Positions 1 through 9,002 of a stretch of DNA of 64,000 nt are shown here, piece by piece. A model generated the notes under the pieces. It made no database searches. It worked only from the letters and a program-made list of their open reading frames with translations, and was not told the DNA's origin. This DNA is from G963674665 sp964609625 (GTDB taxonomy: Bacteria; Desulfobacterota; Desulfovibrionia; Desulfovibrionales; Desulfovibrionaceae). The number at the start of each line of letters is the position of its first letter. Within the stretch, counting starts at the first letter, position 1. The stretch is taken from the NCBI GenBank assembly GCA_964609625.1, contig CAZSRS010000013.1:34441-98440 (forward strand), read 5' to 3'. A program made the position numbers and the translations under genes.

Positions 1-1523
1 GCCTTTTCCTCCAGCTCGTGCATGGTGACGTTCTTGATGATCATGTCCTTGATGGGGTTGGTCACTTCCAGGATTTCATAGATGCCGCAGCGGCCGAGGT
101 AACCGGTCTCGTTGCACTGGTAACAACCCTTGCCGCGCAGGAAGGGCGTGCCCTTGACGGGCTTCAGCCCCAGGGCTGCCATGGCCTCCAGCGGCGCCTC
201 GTAGCTCTCTATACAATGGGGGCAGATACGGCGCACCAGACGCTGCGCCCCCACCACGAGAAGGGTGGAAGCCACCAGGAAGGGCTCGATGCCCATTTCC
301 ACGAAGCGGGTCACGGCGCCGCAGGCCGTGTTGGCGTGCAGGGTGGAGAGCAGGAGGTGGCCGGTAAGCGCGGACTCGATGGCGATGGTGGCGGTCTCTT
401 CGTCGCGGATCTCGCCGACCATGATCACGTTGGGGTCCTGGCGCAGGATGGACTTCAGACCGCTGGCAAAGGTCATGCCGGCGCGGCGGTTGAGCTGCAC
501 CTGCCGGATGCCGGGCTGGCGGTATTCCACCGGGTCTTCCAGGGTGATGACGTTGATGTTCGGCGTGCTGACGCGGCGTAGCAGGGAGTAGAGCAGGGTG
601 GACTTGCCACTGCCCGTGGGGCCGGTGGCCAGGACCATGCCGTAGGGCTTTTTCACGGCGCGTACGAACTTCTGCTTTTCCTTCTCGGCCAGGCCCAGGT
701 CCTCCAGGGTCAGGGCCTTGCCCGTGCTCTGCTGCAGCAGGCGCAGGACGATGTTCTCGCCGTAGATGGTGGGCAGGGCGCTGGCGCGCACGCTGACCTC
801 GGTGTTGCTGTATTTGAAGGTGAAGCGGCCGTCCTGGGGTACGCGGGTGACCGAGATGTCCATGCCCGAGAGCAGCTTGATACGGGAGATGATGGGAAAG
901 AAGTAGCTTTTCGGAGGGGCGGGGAACTCCTTGAGCTGCCCGTCGATGCGGAAGCGGAGCTGGATGCGGTCCTTTTCCGGGCTGATGTGCACGTCGCTGG
1001 TCTTCTCGCGCACGGCCTGCATCAGGATGGAGTTGACCAGCTTGATGACCGGGGCCTCCTGTGCCATGTCCTGGGCCGCGGCGGAAACGTCGAGGTCCCC
1101 TCCCTCGTCCTCGCCGTGGGTGTCGGCGTCCATGCCGTCCATGCTGGAGATCATGTCGTGGACGTTGAAGGTGGTGCCGTACATGCCCTGCGCCAGGCTG
1201 TTGAGCTGCTGTTCGGAGCAGATCACGGGCTCCACGTCGAGGCCGGTGTGCTTTCTAATGGCGTCCTGAAGCCAGATGTCGGAGGGGTCGTTGGTGGCGA
1301 TGATCAGCAGTTTGCCGGTCTTTTTCAGGGGTACGATACGGTGTTTCTGGGCGGTCTCGGCGTCGATGACCTCCTGCAGGGCAGTATCCTGCGGATACTT
1401 GTCCGGGCTGTACTTATCGATCTTGAGTTGCTTGGCCAGCAGGTCGATGAGTTGGCTTTCGTTCAAGCTCTCGGTATCGACAGGCCTCTTGGCCTTTTCT
1501 TTCTGGGGGGTCGCTTCCGCCAC
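1..1523 (-). CDS. GspE/PilB-family secretion or type IV pilus assembly ATPase (3' end beyond window)
   Basis: Hexameric ATPase that powers pilus extension or type II secretion at the inner membrane. The reading frame on the minus strand is open from a GTG at 1523 (GAGGAA upstream) to the window edge, about 507 codons. The N-terminal 140 residues look like the T2SSE_N/MshEN domain. The core has a Walker A (GPTGSGKST), an Asp box (GEIRDEETA), and a His box (LLLSTLHANT). Two CxxC pairs (CPHC and CYQC) near the end form the zinc-binding knuckle of this family. PilB and GspE cannot be told apart without the neighbouring genes, so no symbol is given. The stop codon lies outside the window. Confidence 0.9.
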   Translation of the reverse strand, partial: MAEATPQKEKAKRPVDTESLNESQLIDLLAKQLKIDKYSPDKYPQDTALQEVIDAETAQKHRIVPLKKTGKLLIIATNDPSDIWLQDAIRKHTGLDVEPVICSEQQLNSLAQGMYGTTFNVHDMISSMDGMDADTHGEDEGGDLDVSAAAQDMAQEAPVIKLVNSILMQAVREKTSDVHISPEKDRIQLRFRIDGQLKEFPAPPKSYFFPIISRIKLLSGMDISVTRVPQDGRFTFKYSNTEVSVRASALPTIYGENIVLRLLQQSTGKALTLEDLGLAEKEKQKFVRAVKKPYGMVLATGPTGSGKSTLLYSLLRRVSTPNINVITLEDPVEYRQPGIRQVQLNRRAGMTFASGLKSILRQDPNVIMVGEIRDEETATIAIESALTGHLLLSTLHANTACGAVTRFVEMGIEPFLVASTLLVVGAQRLVRRICPHCIESYEAPLEAMAALGLKPVKGTPFLRGKGCYQCNETGYLGRCGIYEILEVTNPIKDMIIKNVTMHELEEK

Positions 1524-1763
1524 GCTGCTTCCTCACCTTGGAATTGTCGGTGGGGGGTAGGAACGCCGGATATGTCAGGCTTCATCCCCCCGAATCATCA
1601 GTCCTTTTTTGGCCCACCGTTCAGGTGCTCCATGTCGGTGCGTCCACGTCACATGCGGCGTGACGTCATTACAGCGGGTACGGCCATAATACCCGTGGTG
1701 CACAGAAAATCAAGTGAATGCCGGGAGAAACGGCCGCTACCGTTCCCCTTGCCATTGGGGATG

Positions 1764-3242
1764 TCAGGAAGGAGGCACATCCGGGAGGGGCGGGAGAGCG
1801 GGAATGGAGAAAAAAAACCGCGCGCCATTGCCCGGAGCGCTTTCCACCCAGACACGCCCCTTGTGTGTTTCCACGATCTTCTTGACGATGGCCAGGCCCA
1901 GTCCGGTACCTTGCTTGTTGTCCGCGGGTTTGGAGTCGATTCTAGAAAAGTACTGGAAGAGCCTGTGCTGCTGACTTTGGGGCACTCCAGGTCCCTGGTC
2001 GCCCACACAGACCACGGCGTCGGCGCCGTCGCGTTCCAGGAAGACGGTGACCTCGCTCCCGGCCGGTGAAAATTTCAGGGCGTTGGACAGCAGATTGTCG
2101 AGCACCTGGGCGATGCGCCGGCCGTCGCAGGAGACGAGGAAGGAACCGGGAATCTCCGTGCGGATGTGTATCTTTCTGGCCGTGGCGGTGATGCTCAGGA
2201 ATCGGGCGCGCTCCCTGACGAGGGCAGCGAGATCGAGGTGTTCGGGCTTGAGATCGAGCTTGCCGCTCTCGATGACCGAGACGTCCAGGAGGTCGTTGAC
2301 CAGCAGGAGCATCTGGGTGCTGGCGGAGTGTATGAACTCCGCGAGTTCGGCCTGATCCGCGGCGCCTTGCTGCTTGAGCTCCTCTGCCAGCATTTCGCTG
2401 AAGCCCATGATGCCGTTGATGGGATTGCGCAAGTCGTGCACCGCCATGCCCAGAAAGCGGTTCTTGAGTTCGTTGAGTTCATGGAGTTTGTGAAAGGTCT
2501 CAAGGGTTTCCTGGTTGTGGACCACCCGCAGGTAGAATTCCTCGCGGCAAAAGGGCTTCTTGATGAAGTCGTTGGCGCCGCTTTTAATGAACTGCACGGG
2601 TAGAAACTCCAGGTCCCTTGCGGAAACGCCGATGACCGCGAGTTCCTGGGGGCTTCGGGTCTCGCGGATTCGCGCACAGAATTCCACGCCGTTCATGCCG
2701 GGCATCTCGTAATCCGTGATCACCACCGAGATGTCGTGGTACTTGTTCAGGATGGAGAACGCCGTTTCCGCGTTGTCAGCCACATGTACCCGGAACATGT
2801 ACGTCTTGAGCATGGAGCGCAGCAAGCGTCGCACCGGAGTCGAGTCGTCCACCACCAGGACACGGACGTTCCTGTTCTTCAGGAGGCGCTGCACGCTGTA
2901 GACCAGGGTGTCCACGCCCCTGTTGTTCTTGATCACGTAATCGATGACGCTCTTTTCCAGAAGACGCTGTCGCAGTTCCGGGTCGATATGCGAGGTGTAG
3001 ACCATGCTGGGAATCTTGTTCGCCAGTGTGAAGTCGACAATCTCTCCGTGGTCCGCGTCGGGAAGTGAGAGGTCCAGGATGGCGAGGAAAAAGTCTGCCG
3101 CGGCGCTTTCGATGCTAGAGACGGCCTGCTTGTAGCTAGCAGCGTGCAGGACATCGACATCCAGCTCACGGATGAGCCGCTCCCGCAGCGCCGTGGCCAC
3201 GGGCATGCTGTCTTCAACAATGAGAATGCGTGGTTTTGTCAT
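1764..3242 (-). CDS. Hybrid sensor histidine kinase with two N-terminal receiver domains
   Basis: Cytoplasmic signalling protein of 492 aa. Two receiver domains come first, with predicted phosphoacceptors Asp57 (ILDLSLPD) and Asp177 (ITDYEMPG). A HisKA domain follows with His269 in AVHDLRNP, then a HATPase_c domain with DNLLSNALKFS, DQGPG and GTGLGL boxes. No transmembrane segment is visible, so input probably comes through phosphotransfer to the receivers. The start at MTKPRILIVED is chosen because the receiver fold begins there; an ATG eight codons upstream is possible and neither has a strong ribosome site. No partner regulator lies next to it. Confidence 0.9.
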   Translation of the reverse strand: MTKPRILIVEDSMPVATALRERLIRELDVDVLHAASYKQAVSSIESAAADFFLAILDLSLPDADHGEIVDFTLANKIPSMVYTSHIDPELRQRLLEKSVIDYVIKNNRGVDTLVYSVQRLLKNRNVRVLVVDDSTPVRRLLRSMLKTYMFRVHVADNAETAFSILNKYHDISVVITDYEMPGMNGVEFCARIRETRSPQELAVIGVSARDLEFLPVQFIKSGANDFIKKPFCREEFYLRVVHNQETLETFHKLHELNELKNRFLGMAVHDLRNPINGIMGFSEMLAEELKQQGAADQAELAEFIHSASTQMLLLVNDLLDVSVIESGKLDLKPEHLDLAALVRERARFLSITATARKIHIRTEIPGSFLVSCDGRRIAQVLDNLLSNALKFSPAGSEVTVFLERDGADAVVCVGDQGPGVPQSQQHRLFQYFSRIDSKPADNKQGTGLGLAIVKKIVETHKGRVWVESAPGNGARFFFSIPALPPLPDVPPS

Positions 3243-3553
3243 AATTTCAAAGCAAGGAGATAGCAAGGATTCAGTATCTGCTCAAATACCGTGTTCCATA
3301 CATGTCTGAATGGAAGCGACACGAGCCTTGTTACATGCGGACTGGTGCCAATGGTTCCGAGGAGAGGTGGAATGGCGCTGTCCGGTGGAGCGTCTCGTCC
3401 GCATCCATGTCGATTGTATAACATTGCATGCGCAAAACAGCACATTAGTGCTCCAGGAATTCCAGGTCAAGGGAAAACAATACAAAGATGACCGCATACC
3501 AGAGAACCGTTCAATAGTCGTGGTGCGAGGAACCATAAAACACAATCAGCGAC

Positions 3554-3581
3554 TTGACGACAGTGGTTTGTTGAAGATAAA
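3554..3581 (+). promoter_or_regulatory. Candidate sigma-70 promoter of the fluoride operon
   Basis: TTGACG at 3554-3559 is followed after 16 nt by GATAAA at 3576-3581. It lies about 70 nt before the riboswitch, as expected for its leader. The rest of the 3243-3798 gap shows no credible gene. Only the sequence match supports this call. Confidence 0.4.
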
Positions 3582-3654
3582 TGCAAAAAGAGAAACGTTA
3601 CACCGGAGTCCGCGGTACGTGCGGCACTGTTTGCGAACATGCGATCGTTCGTGT

Positions 3655-3701
3655 GAGGGGATGGGGTCCCCCGATAACCGCTCTCGAGCTGATGACTCCT
3701 G
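3655..3701 (+). ncRNA. Fluoride riboswitch aptamer (crcB motif)
   Basis: The sequence has the crcB-motif hallmarks: GGGGATGGGG, the linker ATAACC, a small GCT-CTCG-AGC hairpin and the 3' block CTGATGACTCCT. P1 would be GGGG (3657-3660) with CCCC (3668-3671). The pseudoknot would be GGGGT (3663-3667) with ACTCC (3695-3699), including one G-U pair. It stands upstream of an operon containing fluC/crcB, the classic target. ACTCC is also the first strand of the following terminator, so fluoride binding should block termination. Confidence 0.92.
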
Positions 3702-3731
3702 CTGCCCGGAAACGGCGGTGGGAGTTTTTTT
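3695..3731 (+). terminator. Riboswitch expression-platform terminator
   Basis: A 12-bp stem (3695-3706 with 3714-3725, three G-U pairs) with a 7-nt loop is followed by seven T. Its 5' strand shares ACTCC with the aptamer pseudoknot, so the two structures are mutually exclusive. This predicts transcription attenuation without fluoride and read-through with it. Confidence 0.88.
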
Positions 3732-3798
3732 GTGCCCACGCCTGCCTGGTGTGGGTTTTGCTTTTTCAATTGATTCTCTGGATGTAAAGGGATGGAGC

Positions 3799-4514
3799 GT
3801 GAGTATATCGAGTTCGTTGAACGAATCTTCCATGAAGGGCGGAGATTCCCTGACGAGACGCGGGGCGATACGCTTTGTCGTTCTGCTCGGGATCGTGAGC
3901 CTGTTCACCGACATGACCTACGAGGGCGCGCGGAGCCTCGTCGGTCCCTATATGGTGCTGCTGGGGGCGAGCGCGACCGTGGTCGGCGTGGTGGCCGGGT
4001 TCGGCGAGCTGTTGGGCTATGCCCTGCGCTTCGTATCCGACCGCATCGCCGCCTGTACGGGCCGTTATTGGCTGTTGACCATTATCGGCTACGTGCTGAA
4101 CCTCGTGGCCGTGCCATTATTGGCCCTGGCCCGGGTTCAGTTCCCGGATCCACGGGCCATGGAGCGCTGTGTCCCAGCCTGCCGGCCGCGCCCTTGCTCT
4201 TTTTGGGTGGAATCGGAAGAGCCGTTGGCGGAGCCGTTCTCTGGGGCATTGGCATGGGGGCGCAGGAGTCGGTCATGAAGGCCGCGGTCGCGGCCATGTC
4301 CCCGGTGGACAGACGCGGTTCGGCCTTCGGCGTCTACAACATGACCTTCGGTCTGATCTGGTTTGCAGGAAGCGCCCTGATGGGGGTATTGCACGATGTG
4401 TCCATCCTCGCTTTGGTCGCGTTTTCGGTTGGGGTGCAATTGGCCGCGATCCCGCTGATGGTACTGGTGGCTCGCGCTGCAAATGAGTGTGGATTTGATC
4501 AGGACTTGGGATGA
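3799..4514 (+). pseudogene. Decayed MFS transporter (internal deletion plus frameshift)
   Basis: The first ~100 codons (GTG at 3799, or ATG at 3832) match the start of a 12-TM MFS permease, including FTDMTYEGARSLVGPY and VVGVVAGFGELLGYALR. From about 4190 the match continues one frame over with LWGIGMGAQESVMKAAVA and GSALMGVLHDVSILALVAFS, the usual C-terminal end. Family members run to about 380-400 residues; here the middle half is missing and the halves are in different frames. It is the first gene after the riboswitch, so it was probably once a fluoride-responsive permease. Its last codons overlap the AAA+ gene by ATGA, so the remnant may still deliver ribosomes to that start. Confidence 0.8.
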
Positions 4515-5956
4515 AGGAAGCGAAGCTGCGTCTGGAATTTTCCCTGACAGGAGATGCCGAGCGGGATGCATCCGCCGCGCGCTTGGCCCGTATCCTGCCC
4601 GGGTTCGATCCCACGGCCCTGGACGCGGGGTGGGGGCGGATATGTATGTCGCTGGAACAGGCCGAAGCGCTGCGAGACGTGTTGCTGGACCTCTGGGAGC
4701 AGGTGCGCACCCGGCCGGGAGCGCGCATGCGGCTGGACGACAGCCTCATGGACCTGGACGACTTCCGGCAGATCATGCGCGTGCTCGACTGCGCCAAGGC
4801 CTACGAGGCTGAAGGCAGGGGGGACGTGCACTGTGTCCCCAGCCGCGGGGGGTGGGACTGGGGGTGCCTCTATCTGGCTCAGGTAACCCCACCGACGGGA
4901 GGAAACGGATTCGACCGAGAAGCGTTGCGCATGGAGTTGGAGAATGAGGCCCGCGTGCGGTGGTTGCGGCTGTGCCCGTATTTTTCCATGGAAAAGGTCC
5001 AGGCCAGGCTGGACGCGTTTTCGGATGAGGCCTTGAAATCTCTGGCTGAGGACAATAGCGGACGCGAACCGCTCCGTCCCGCCCCCCTTCCGGATAGTCA
5101 AACCGGCACACCGGCGGAGAAGACGATCCCGGCAACGACCTATGCCGATATCGGCGGCCTGGACCACGTGGTGACATTTCTCAGGGAAACCATCGAATTG
5201 CCGCTACGGCACCCCGAGGTGTTCAGGCATCTGGGATTGCCGCTCCACCGGGGGGTGCTGCTGCACGGCCCGCCCGGCTGCGGCAAGACCCTGTTGGCCA
5301 GGGCTGTGGCTTGCGAGAGCAAGGCGCGGTTCTTCCCGGTCAGTGGCCCGGAGTTGATCACCAAGTGGCACGGCGAGTCCGAGGAGAAGCTGCGCCAGGT
5401 GTTCCGAGAGGCCCAGGAAAACCAGCCGTCGATCATCTTCTTCGACGAGATCGACGCCATCGCCCAGTCGCGCTCGTCTTCGGAGAGCCTGCGCCTGGAC
5501 GCCAGGTTCACCGCGCAATTGCTGACCCTGATGGACGGAGTCCACGACCTGGGGCGGGTGAGTATCCTGGCAGCCACCAACAGGCCCGACCTTCTGGACA
5601 GAGCACTGTTGCGGCCGGGGCGCTTCGACGCCATTCTGGCCATTCCGAAACCCGACACACAGGGCTGTCTGGCCATACTCAAGATCCATACCCGGAAACT
5701 CCCCCTCGCGGCAGAGGTGGATCTGGAGCGCATGGCGCAACGGTTGGAGGGATGCACGGGCGCGGACATCGCCTTTGTGGCCCAGGAAGCCGCGCGAATT
5801 TGTCTGCGTCGCAACCTGGCGCTCGACGCCCTGCTGGCGCGGGAAGCGGCAGTCGACGGAGAGGTGCTGGGTGGGTTGCGAGTCACGGAACAGGACCTGC
5901 AGGCCGCACTCGAGGCCCTGCGGCAACGGGAGCGGACGCCGGCGGCGAGTGGGTGA
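4511..5956 (+). CDS. AAA+ ATPase with single CDC48/FtsH-like module, fluoride operon
   Basis: Protein of 481 aa. Residues 1-205 are a unique N-terminal region with no recognised domain. An AAA module follows with Walker A GPPGCGKT (253-260), Walker B FFDEID (about 310-315) and sensor 1 AATNRPD. The arginine-finger region reads DRALLRPGRFD, and a C-terminal lid domain completes the module. The single ring and lack of a protease domain suggest an unfoldase or remodelling role; the substrate is unknown. The start overlaps the MFS remnant stop, and fluC follows 40 bp later, placing it in the riboswitch-controlled operon. Confidence 0.88.
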   Translation: MKEAKLRLEFSLTGDAERDASAARLARILPGFDPTALDAGWGRICMSLEQAEALRDVLLDLWEQVRTRPGARMRLDDSLMDLDDFRQIMRVLDCAKAYEAEGRGDVHCVPSRGGWDWGCLYLAQVTPPTGGNGFDREALRMELENEARVRWLRLCPYFSMEKVQARLDAFSDEALKSLAEDNSGREPLRPAPLPDSQTGTPAEKTIPATTYADIGGLDHVVTFLRETIELPLRHPEVFRHLGLPLHRGVLLHGPPGCGKTLLARAVACESKARFFPVSGPELITKWHGESEEKLRQVFREAQENQPSIIFFDEIDAIAQSRSSSESLRLDARFTAQLLTLMDGVHDLGRVSILAATNRPDLLDRALLRPGRFDAILAIPKPDTQGCLAILKIHTRKLPLAAEVDLERMAQRLEGCTGADIAFVAQEAARICLRRNLALDALLAREAAVDGEVLGGLRVTEQDLQAALEALRQRERTPAASG

Positions 5957-5996
5957 TTCGAACATGAATATGCAAACACAAGGAACATGAGCCGTC

Positions 5997-6371
5997 ATGC
6001 AGAAGGTGTTCTTTCTGGCCCTTGCAGGAGGATGCGGCACGCTGGCCAGATACTGGTTGTCCGGCCTGGTCTACGGCGTCATGGGGCGCGCTTTTCCCTG
6101 GGGCACGGCGGTCGTGAATCTCGTCGGCTGTCTGCTCTTCGGCATCGTCTTCGTGCTGGCCGACGAGCGCTTGTTCATCAGGCCGGACATCCGGATGTTC
6201 ATCCTGGTGGGATTCATGGGGGCGTTCACCACGTTTTCATCATTGATCTTCGAAACCAGCCAGTTGTTGCAAGGCTCGCAATGGCTGTATGCGGCAGGTA
6301 ACATTGTAGGGCAGAATGTCCTGGGGTTTACCGCTTTTGCCCTGGGCGTGCTCATCGGGCGCATTTTCTAG
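5997..6371 (+). CDS. crcB: Fluoride ion channel FluC (CrcB)
   Basis: Small four-helix membrane protein of 124 aa that forms a dual-topology dimeric channel releasing fluoride from the cytoplasm. Family signatures are present: GGCGTLARYW near the N terminus, GTAVVNLVGCLLFG in TM2, and GFMGAFTTFSSL in TM3, which holds the Phe box and the sodium-site Thr. The length is typical. It follows the AAA+ gene and precedes the DUF190-CBS gene by 9 bp. With the riboswitch upstream, the assignment is secure. Confidence 0.96.
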   Translation: MQKVFFLALAGGCGTLARYWLSGLVYGVMGRAFPWGTAVVNLVGCLLFGIVFVLADERLFIRPDIRMFILVGFMGAFTTFSSLIFETSQLLQGSQWLYAAGNIVGQNVLGFTAFALGVLIGRIF

Positions 6372-6380
6372 GGAGGACGC

Positions 6381-7625
6381 ATGAAAATTCGGACTGATGC
6401 CGAGGTGCTGCGCATCTACATCGGCGAGAGCGAGCGCCACGAGGGGCGCCTGTTGCACGAGGCCATCGTGGAGGAAGCGCGCAGGCGGGGCATGGCCGGG
6501 GCCTCGGTGTTCCGGGGGATCATGGGCTTCGGCGCCAACAGCCTGGTGCACACGGCAAAGATACTGCGGCTGTCCGAGGACCTGCCCATGGTGGTGGAGA
6601 TCGTGGACAAGGGCGAGCGTATCGAAGCCTTCCTGCCGAGGCTGGAAGACATGGTCACGGAAGGGGTCGTCACCCGCCACCGGGTACAGGCCCTGTTCCA
6701 CTGTACCATGAGGGTCCGGGACATCATGCGCACGGAGGTCTTTTCCGTGGGGCCGGGTACGCCCCTTGCCGAGGTGCTGGACCTGCTCCTGGGGTGCGGG
6801 ATCAAGGCCGTACCCGTGGTCGAAGACGGCAAGGCCGTGGGCATGATCACCGGCGGGGATCTGCTCACGCGCGCCGGCATGGGGCTGCGTCTGAGCCTGC
6901 ACGAGGTGCTGCCACGGCAGATGCGCGACGAGGAGCGGCAGAAGCTGGCGATACAGGGCAAAACAGCTCGCGAGGTCATGAGCGCCCCTGTCCAGACCGT
7001 GAACATCCGCGCGCGGGTTCCCGAAGTCGCGAGCATCATGGCCAGGCGCAAGCTGAAGCGGTTGATCGTGGTGGACGACGTCGGCGACGTTGCCGGCATC
7101 GTGAGCCGCATCGACATCCTGCGCACCATCGCCACGGCCGTTTCCATGGTCGATGACATCCCGCCGGAACTGCCCCGGAGTCTGACGCTCACGGCACGGG
7201 ACGTAATGCACGGCAACCTGCCCACGGTACTGCCCCACACATCGTTGCAGGAGACGCTGGACAAGCTGGTGGCCACGCCTCTGCGCCGTGTGGTGGTGCT
7301 GGACGAGGCGGGCAAGGTCGTGGGCATCGTGCTCGACCGGGACCTGATCCGGCGGCTGCACGACCAGGGCAAGGCGGGGTTGCTGCGCAGCCTCGGGAAT
7401 CTGCTGGGAGCCCGCCCAGAGGAGATACAACCCCTGGAAGGCACGGCCGGGGAGGTCATGCATCCGGATGTGTTCACGGTGCGGGCGGACGCTCCGTTGT
7501 CCAACGTACTGGAGCGTATGCTGGAAACCGGCGGCAAGCGTCTGGTGGTGCTGGACGAACAGGGCCGGTTGTGCGGCATGGTGGACCGGGACCGGGTGCT
7601 CGGGATCATCGGCGGCGTGGGCTGA
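6381..7625 (+). CDS. DUF190 protein fused to four CBS domains
   Basis: A 414-aa cytoplasmic protein. Residues 1-105 are a DUF190 domain (LRIYIGESERHEGRLLHEAI, FRGIMGFGANS), a PII-like fold often encoded beside crcB. Four CBS motifs follow at about 118-165, 200-247, 276-323 and 360-408, each ending in a VGMI/AGIV-type strand with a downstream Asp. CBS pairs commonly bind adenine nucleotides, so the protein may sense energy or nucleotide state during fluoride stress; that is inference. GGGAGG lies just before the ATG. Many DUF190 proteins lack CBS repeats, so the fusion is notable. Confidence 0.9.
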   Translation: MKIRTDAEVLRIYIGESERHEGRLLHEAIVEEARRRGMAGASVFRGIMGFGANSLVHTAKILRLSEDLPMVVEIVDKGERIEAFLPRLEDMVTEGVVTRHRVQALFHCTMRVRDIMRTEVFSVGPGTPLAEVLDLLLGCGIKAVPVVEDGKAVGMITGGDLLTRAGMGLRLSLHEVLPRQMRDEERQKLAIQGKTAREVMSAPVQTVNIRARVPEVASIMARRKLKRLIVVDDVGDVAGIVSRIDILRTIATAVSMVDDIPPELPRSLTLTARDVMHGNLPTVLPHTSLQETLDKLVATPLRRVVVLDEAGKVVGIVLDRDLIRRLHDQGKAGLLRSLGNLLGARPEEIQPLEGTAGEVMHPDVFTVRADAPLSNVLERMLETGGKRLVVLDEQGRLCGMVDRDRVLGIIGGVG

Positions 7626-7691
7626 GGGAATGAGACAGAGAATGGGAACGGCGGATACCGGAGCGCCCCGTATAACGGAAAGGAGGATTAT

Positions 7692-8957
7692 ATGAGCAGG
7701 AACATCGGGTTGTTGGACGCCATGGAAATCTTGGATTCGAGGGGCAACCCCACGTTGCGCGTGTTTGTCAAGCTGGAAAACGGCGTGCAGGTATCGGCTT
7801 CGGTCCCTTCCGGGGCATCCACCGGGGAGAACGAGGCCGTGGAGTTGCGGGACGGGGACACCGCGCGGTACGGGGGATTGGGTGTGTTGCGGGCCGTGGC
7901 CAATGTCCGGGAAGTCTTGGCCCCCGCTTTGATAGGCCTGGATTGCACCAAACAGGCCGAGATTGATCAGACGATGATCGAATTGGATGGAACCCCGAAC
8001 AAGGCGAAGCTAGGGGCCAATGCCATTCTCGGCGTGTCGATGGCCGTGTCCAGGGCGGCCGCGCGGACAAGTGGCCTGCCTTTGTACGCATATCTGGGCG
8101 GCTCCAACGCTGTGCGTGTTCCCGTGCCGATGATGAATGTGCTCAATGGAGGCAAGCATGCGGACAACAGTGTGGATTTTCAGGAGTTCATGATCGCCCC
8201 CATTGGCGCGCCATGCTTTGCCGAAGCGTTGCGCTATGGCTCGGAAACTTTTCACGCACTGAAGAACATTCTCAAGAAGAAGGGGCTTGCGACCTCGGTG
8301 GGTGACGAGGGCGGCTTCGCTCCCAACCTGGGCAGCAACGAGGAGGCCTGCGAAGTCATCCTGGAGGCCATCACCGCGGCCGGGTATTCGCCCGGCAAGG
8401 ACGTGGCCTTGGCTCTCGACCCGGCAGCTTCCTCGTTTTTCGAGAAGGGGGCGTACAACCTCGCCAAGTCGAGGCAGGGCGTCAAGTCCAGCGCGGACAT
8501 GGTCACGTTGTGGCGTTCCTGGGTTGACAAATACCCGATTATTCTCCTGGAGGACGGACTTGCCGAGGACGATTGGCAGGGTTTTGCAGATCTGACCAAG
8601 GCGTTGGGCGACCGCATCCAGATCGTGGGTGACGATATCTACGTGACGAATACCCGCTTCATCAAGCGCGGCATCCGCGAGAAGGCCAGCAACGCCGTGC
8701 TGATCAAGCTCAACCAGATCGGCACGGTGACCGAGACCGTGGCCGCGGTGCAGATGTGCCGCAAGGCCGGGTGGAGCTTCCTCATGTCACACCGCTCCGG
8801 CGAGACGGAAGACTCCTATCTCGCCGATTTCGCGGTGGCCATGGATGGGGGGCAGATCAAGTCCGGCTCGGTGTGTCGGAGTGAGCGGTTGTGTAAGTAC
8901 AATCGCTTTCTCGAAATCGAGCGTGAACTCGGCAAGGCGGCGGTTTTCGGGAGGTAA
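7692..8957 (+). CDS. eno: Enolase (phosphopyruvate hydratase), fluoride-operon copy
   Basis: Interconverts 2-phosphoglycerate and phosphoenolpyruvate. The 421-aa protein has the N-terminal ILDSRGNPTL motif, the catalytic DEGGFAPN, the magnesium ligands around LLEDGL and VGDDIYVTN, and SHRSGETED. The segment GQIKSGSVCRSERLCKYN departs from the usual GQIKTGAPSRSERVAKYN. Fluoride inhibits enolase by forming a fluoride-phosphate-magnesium complex, and enolase genes are known members of fluoride-riboswitch operons. This copy is therefore probably an extra, fluoride-induced enzyme rather than the housekeeping one. AAAGGAGG precedes the ATG. Confidence 0.94.
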   Translation: MSRNIGLLDAMEILDSRGNPTLRVFVKLENGVQVSASVPSGASTGENEAVELRDGDTARYGGLGVLRAVANVREVLAPALIGLDCTKQAEIDQTMIELDGTPNKAKLGANAILGVSMAVSRAAARTSGLPLYAYLGGSNAVRVPVPMMNVLNGGKHADNSVDFQEFMIAPIGAPCFAEALRYGSETFHALKNILKKKGLATSVGDEGGFAPNLGSNEEACEVILEAITAAGYSPGKDVALALDPAASSFFEKGAYNLAKSRQGVKSSADMVTLWRSWVDKYPIILLEDGLAEDDWQGFADLTKALGDRIQIVGDDIYVTNTRFIKRGIREKASNAVLIKLNQIGTVTETVAAVQMCRKAGWSFLMSHRSGETEDSYLADFAVAMDGGQIKSGSVCRSERLCKYNRFLEIERELGKAAVFGR

Positions 8958-9002
8958 TGCACAGCGGCTCCTGCCGGAAATGGACGTTGTCGAGGTGAGA
9001 AG

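Noticed and set aside
987..2069. 360-aa plus-strand open frame spanning two minus-strand genes
   Set aside because: It crosses the intergenic region between the GspE/PilB and kinase genes and matches nothing; no ribosome site.
3310..3798. Long upstream extension of the MFS frame
   Set aside because: It would translate through the promoter, riboswitch and terminator; the credible start is at 3799 or 3832.
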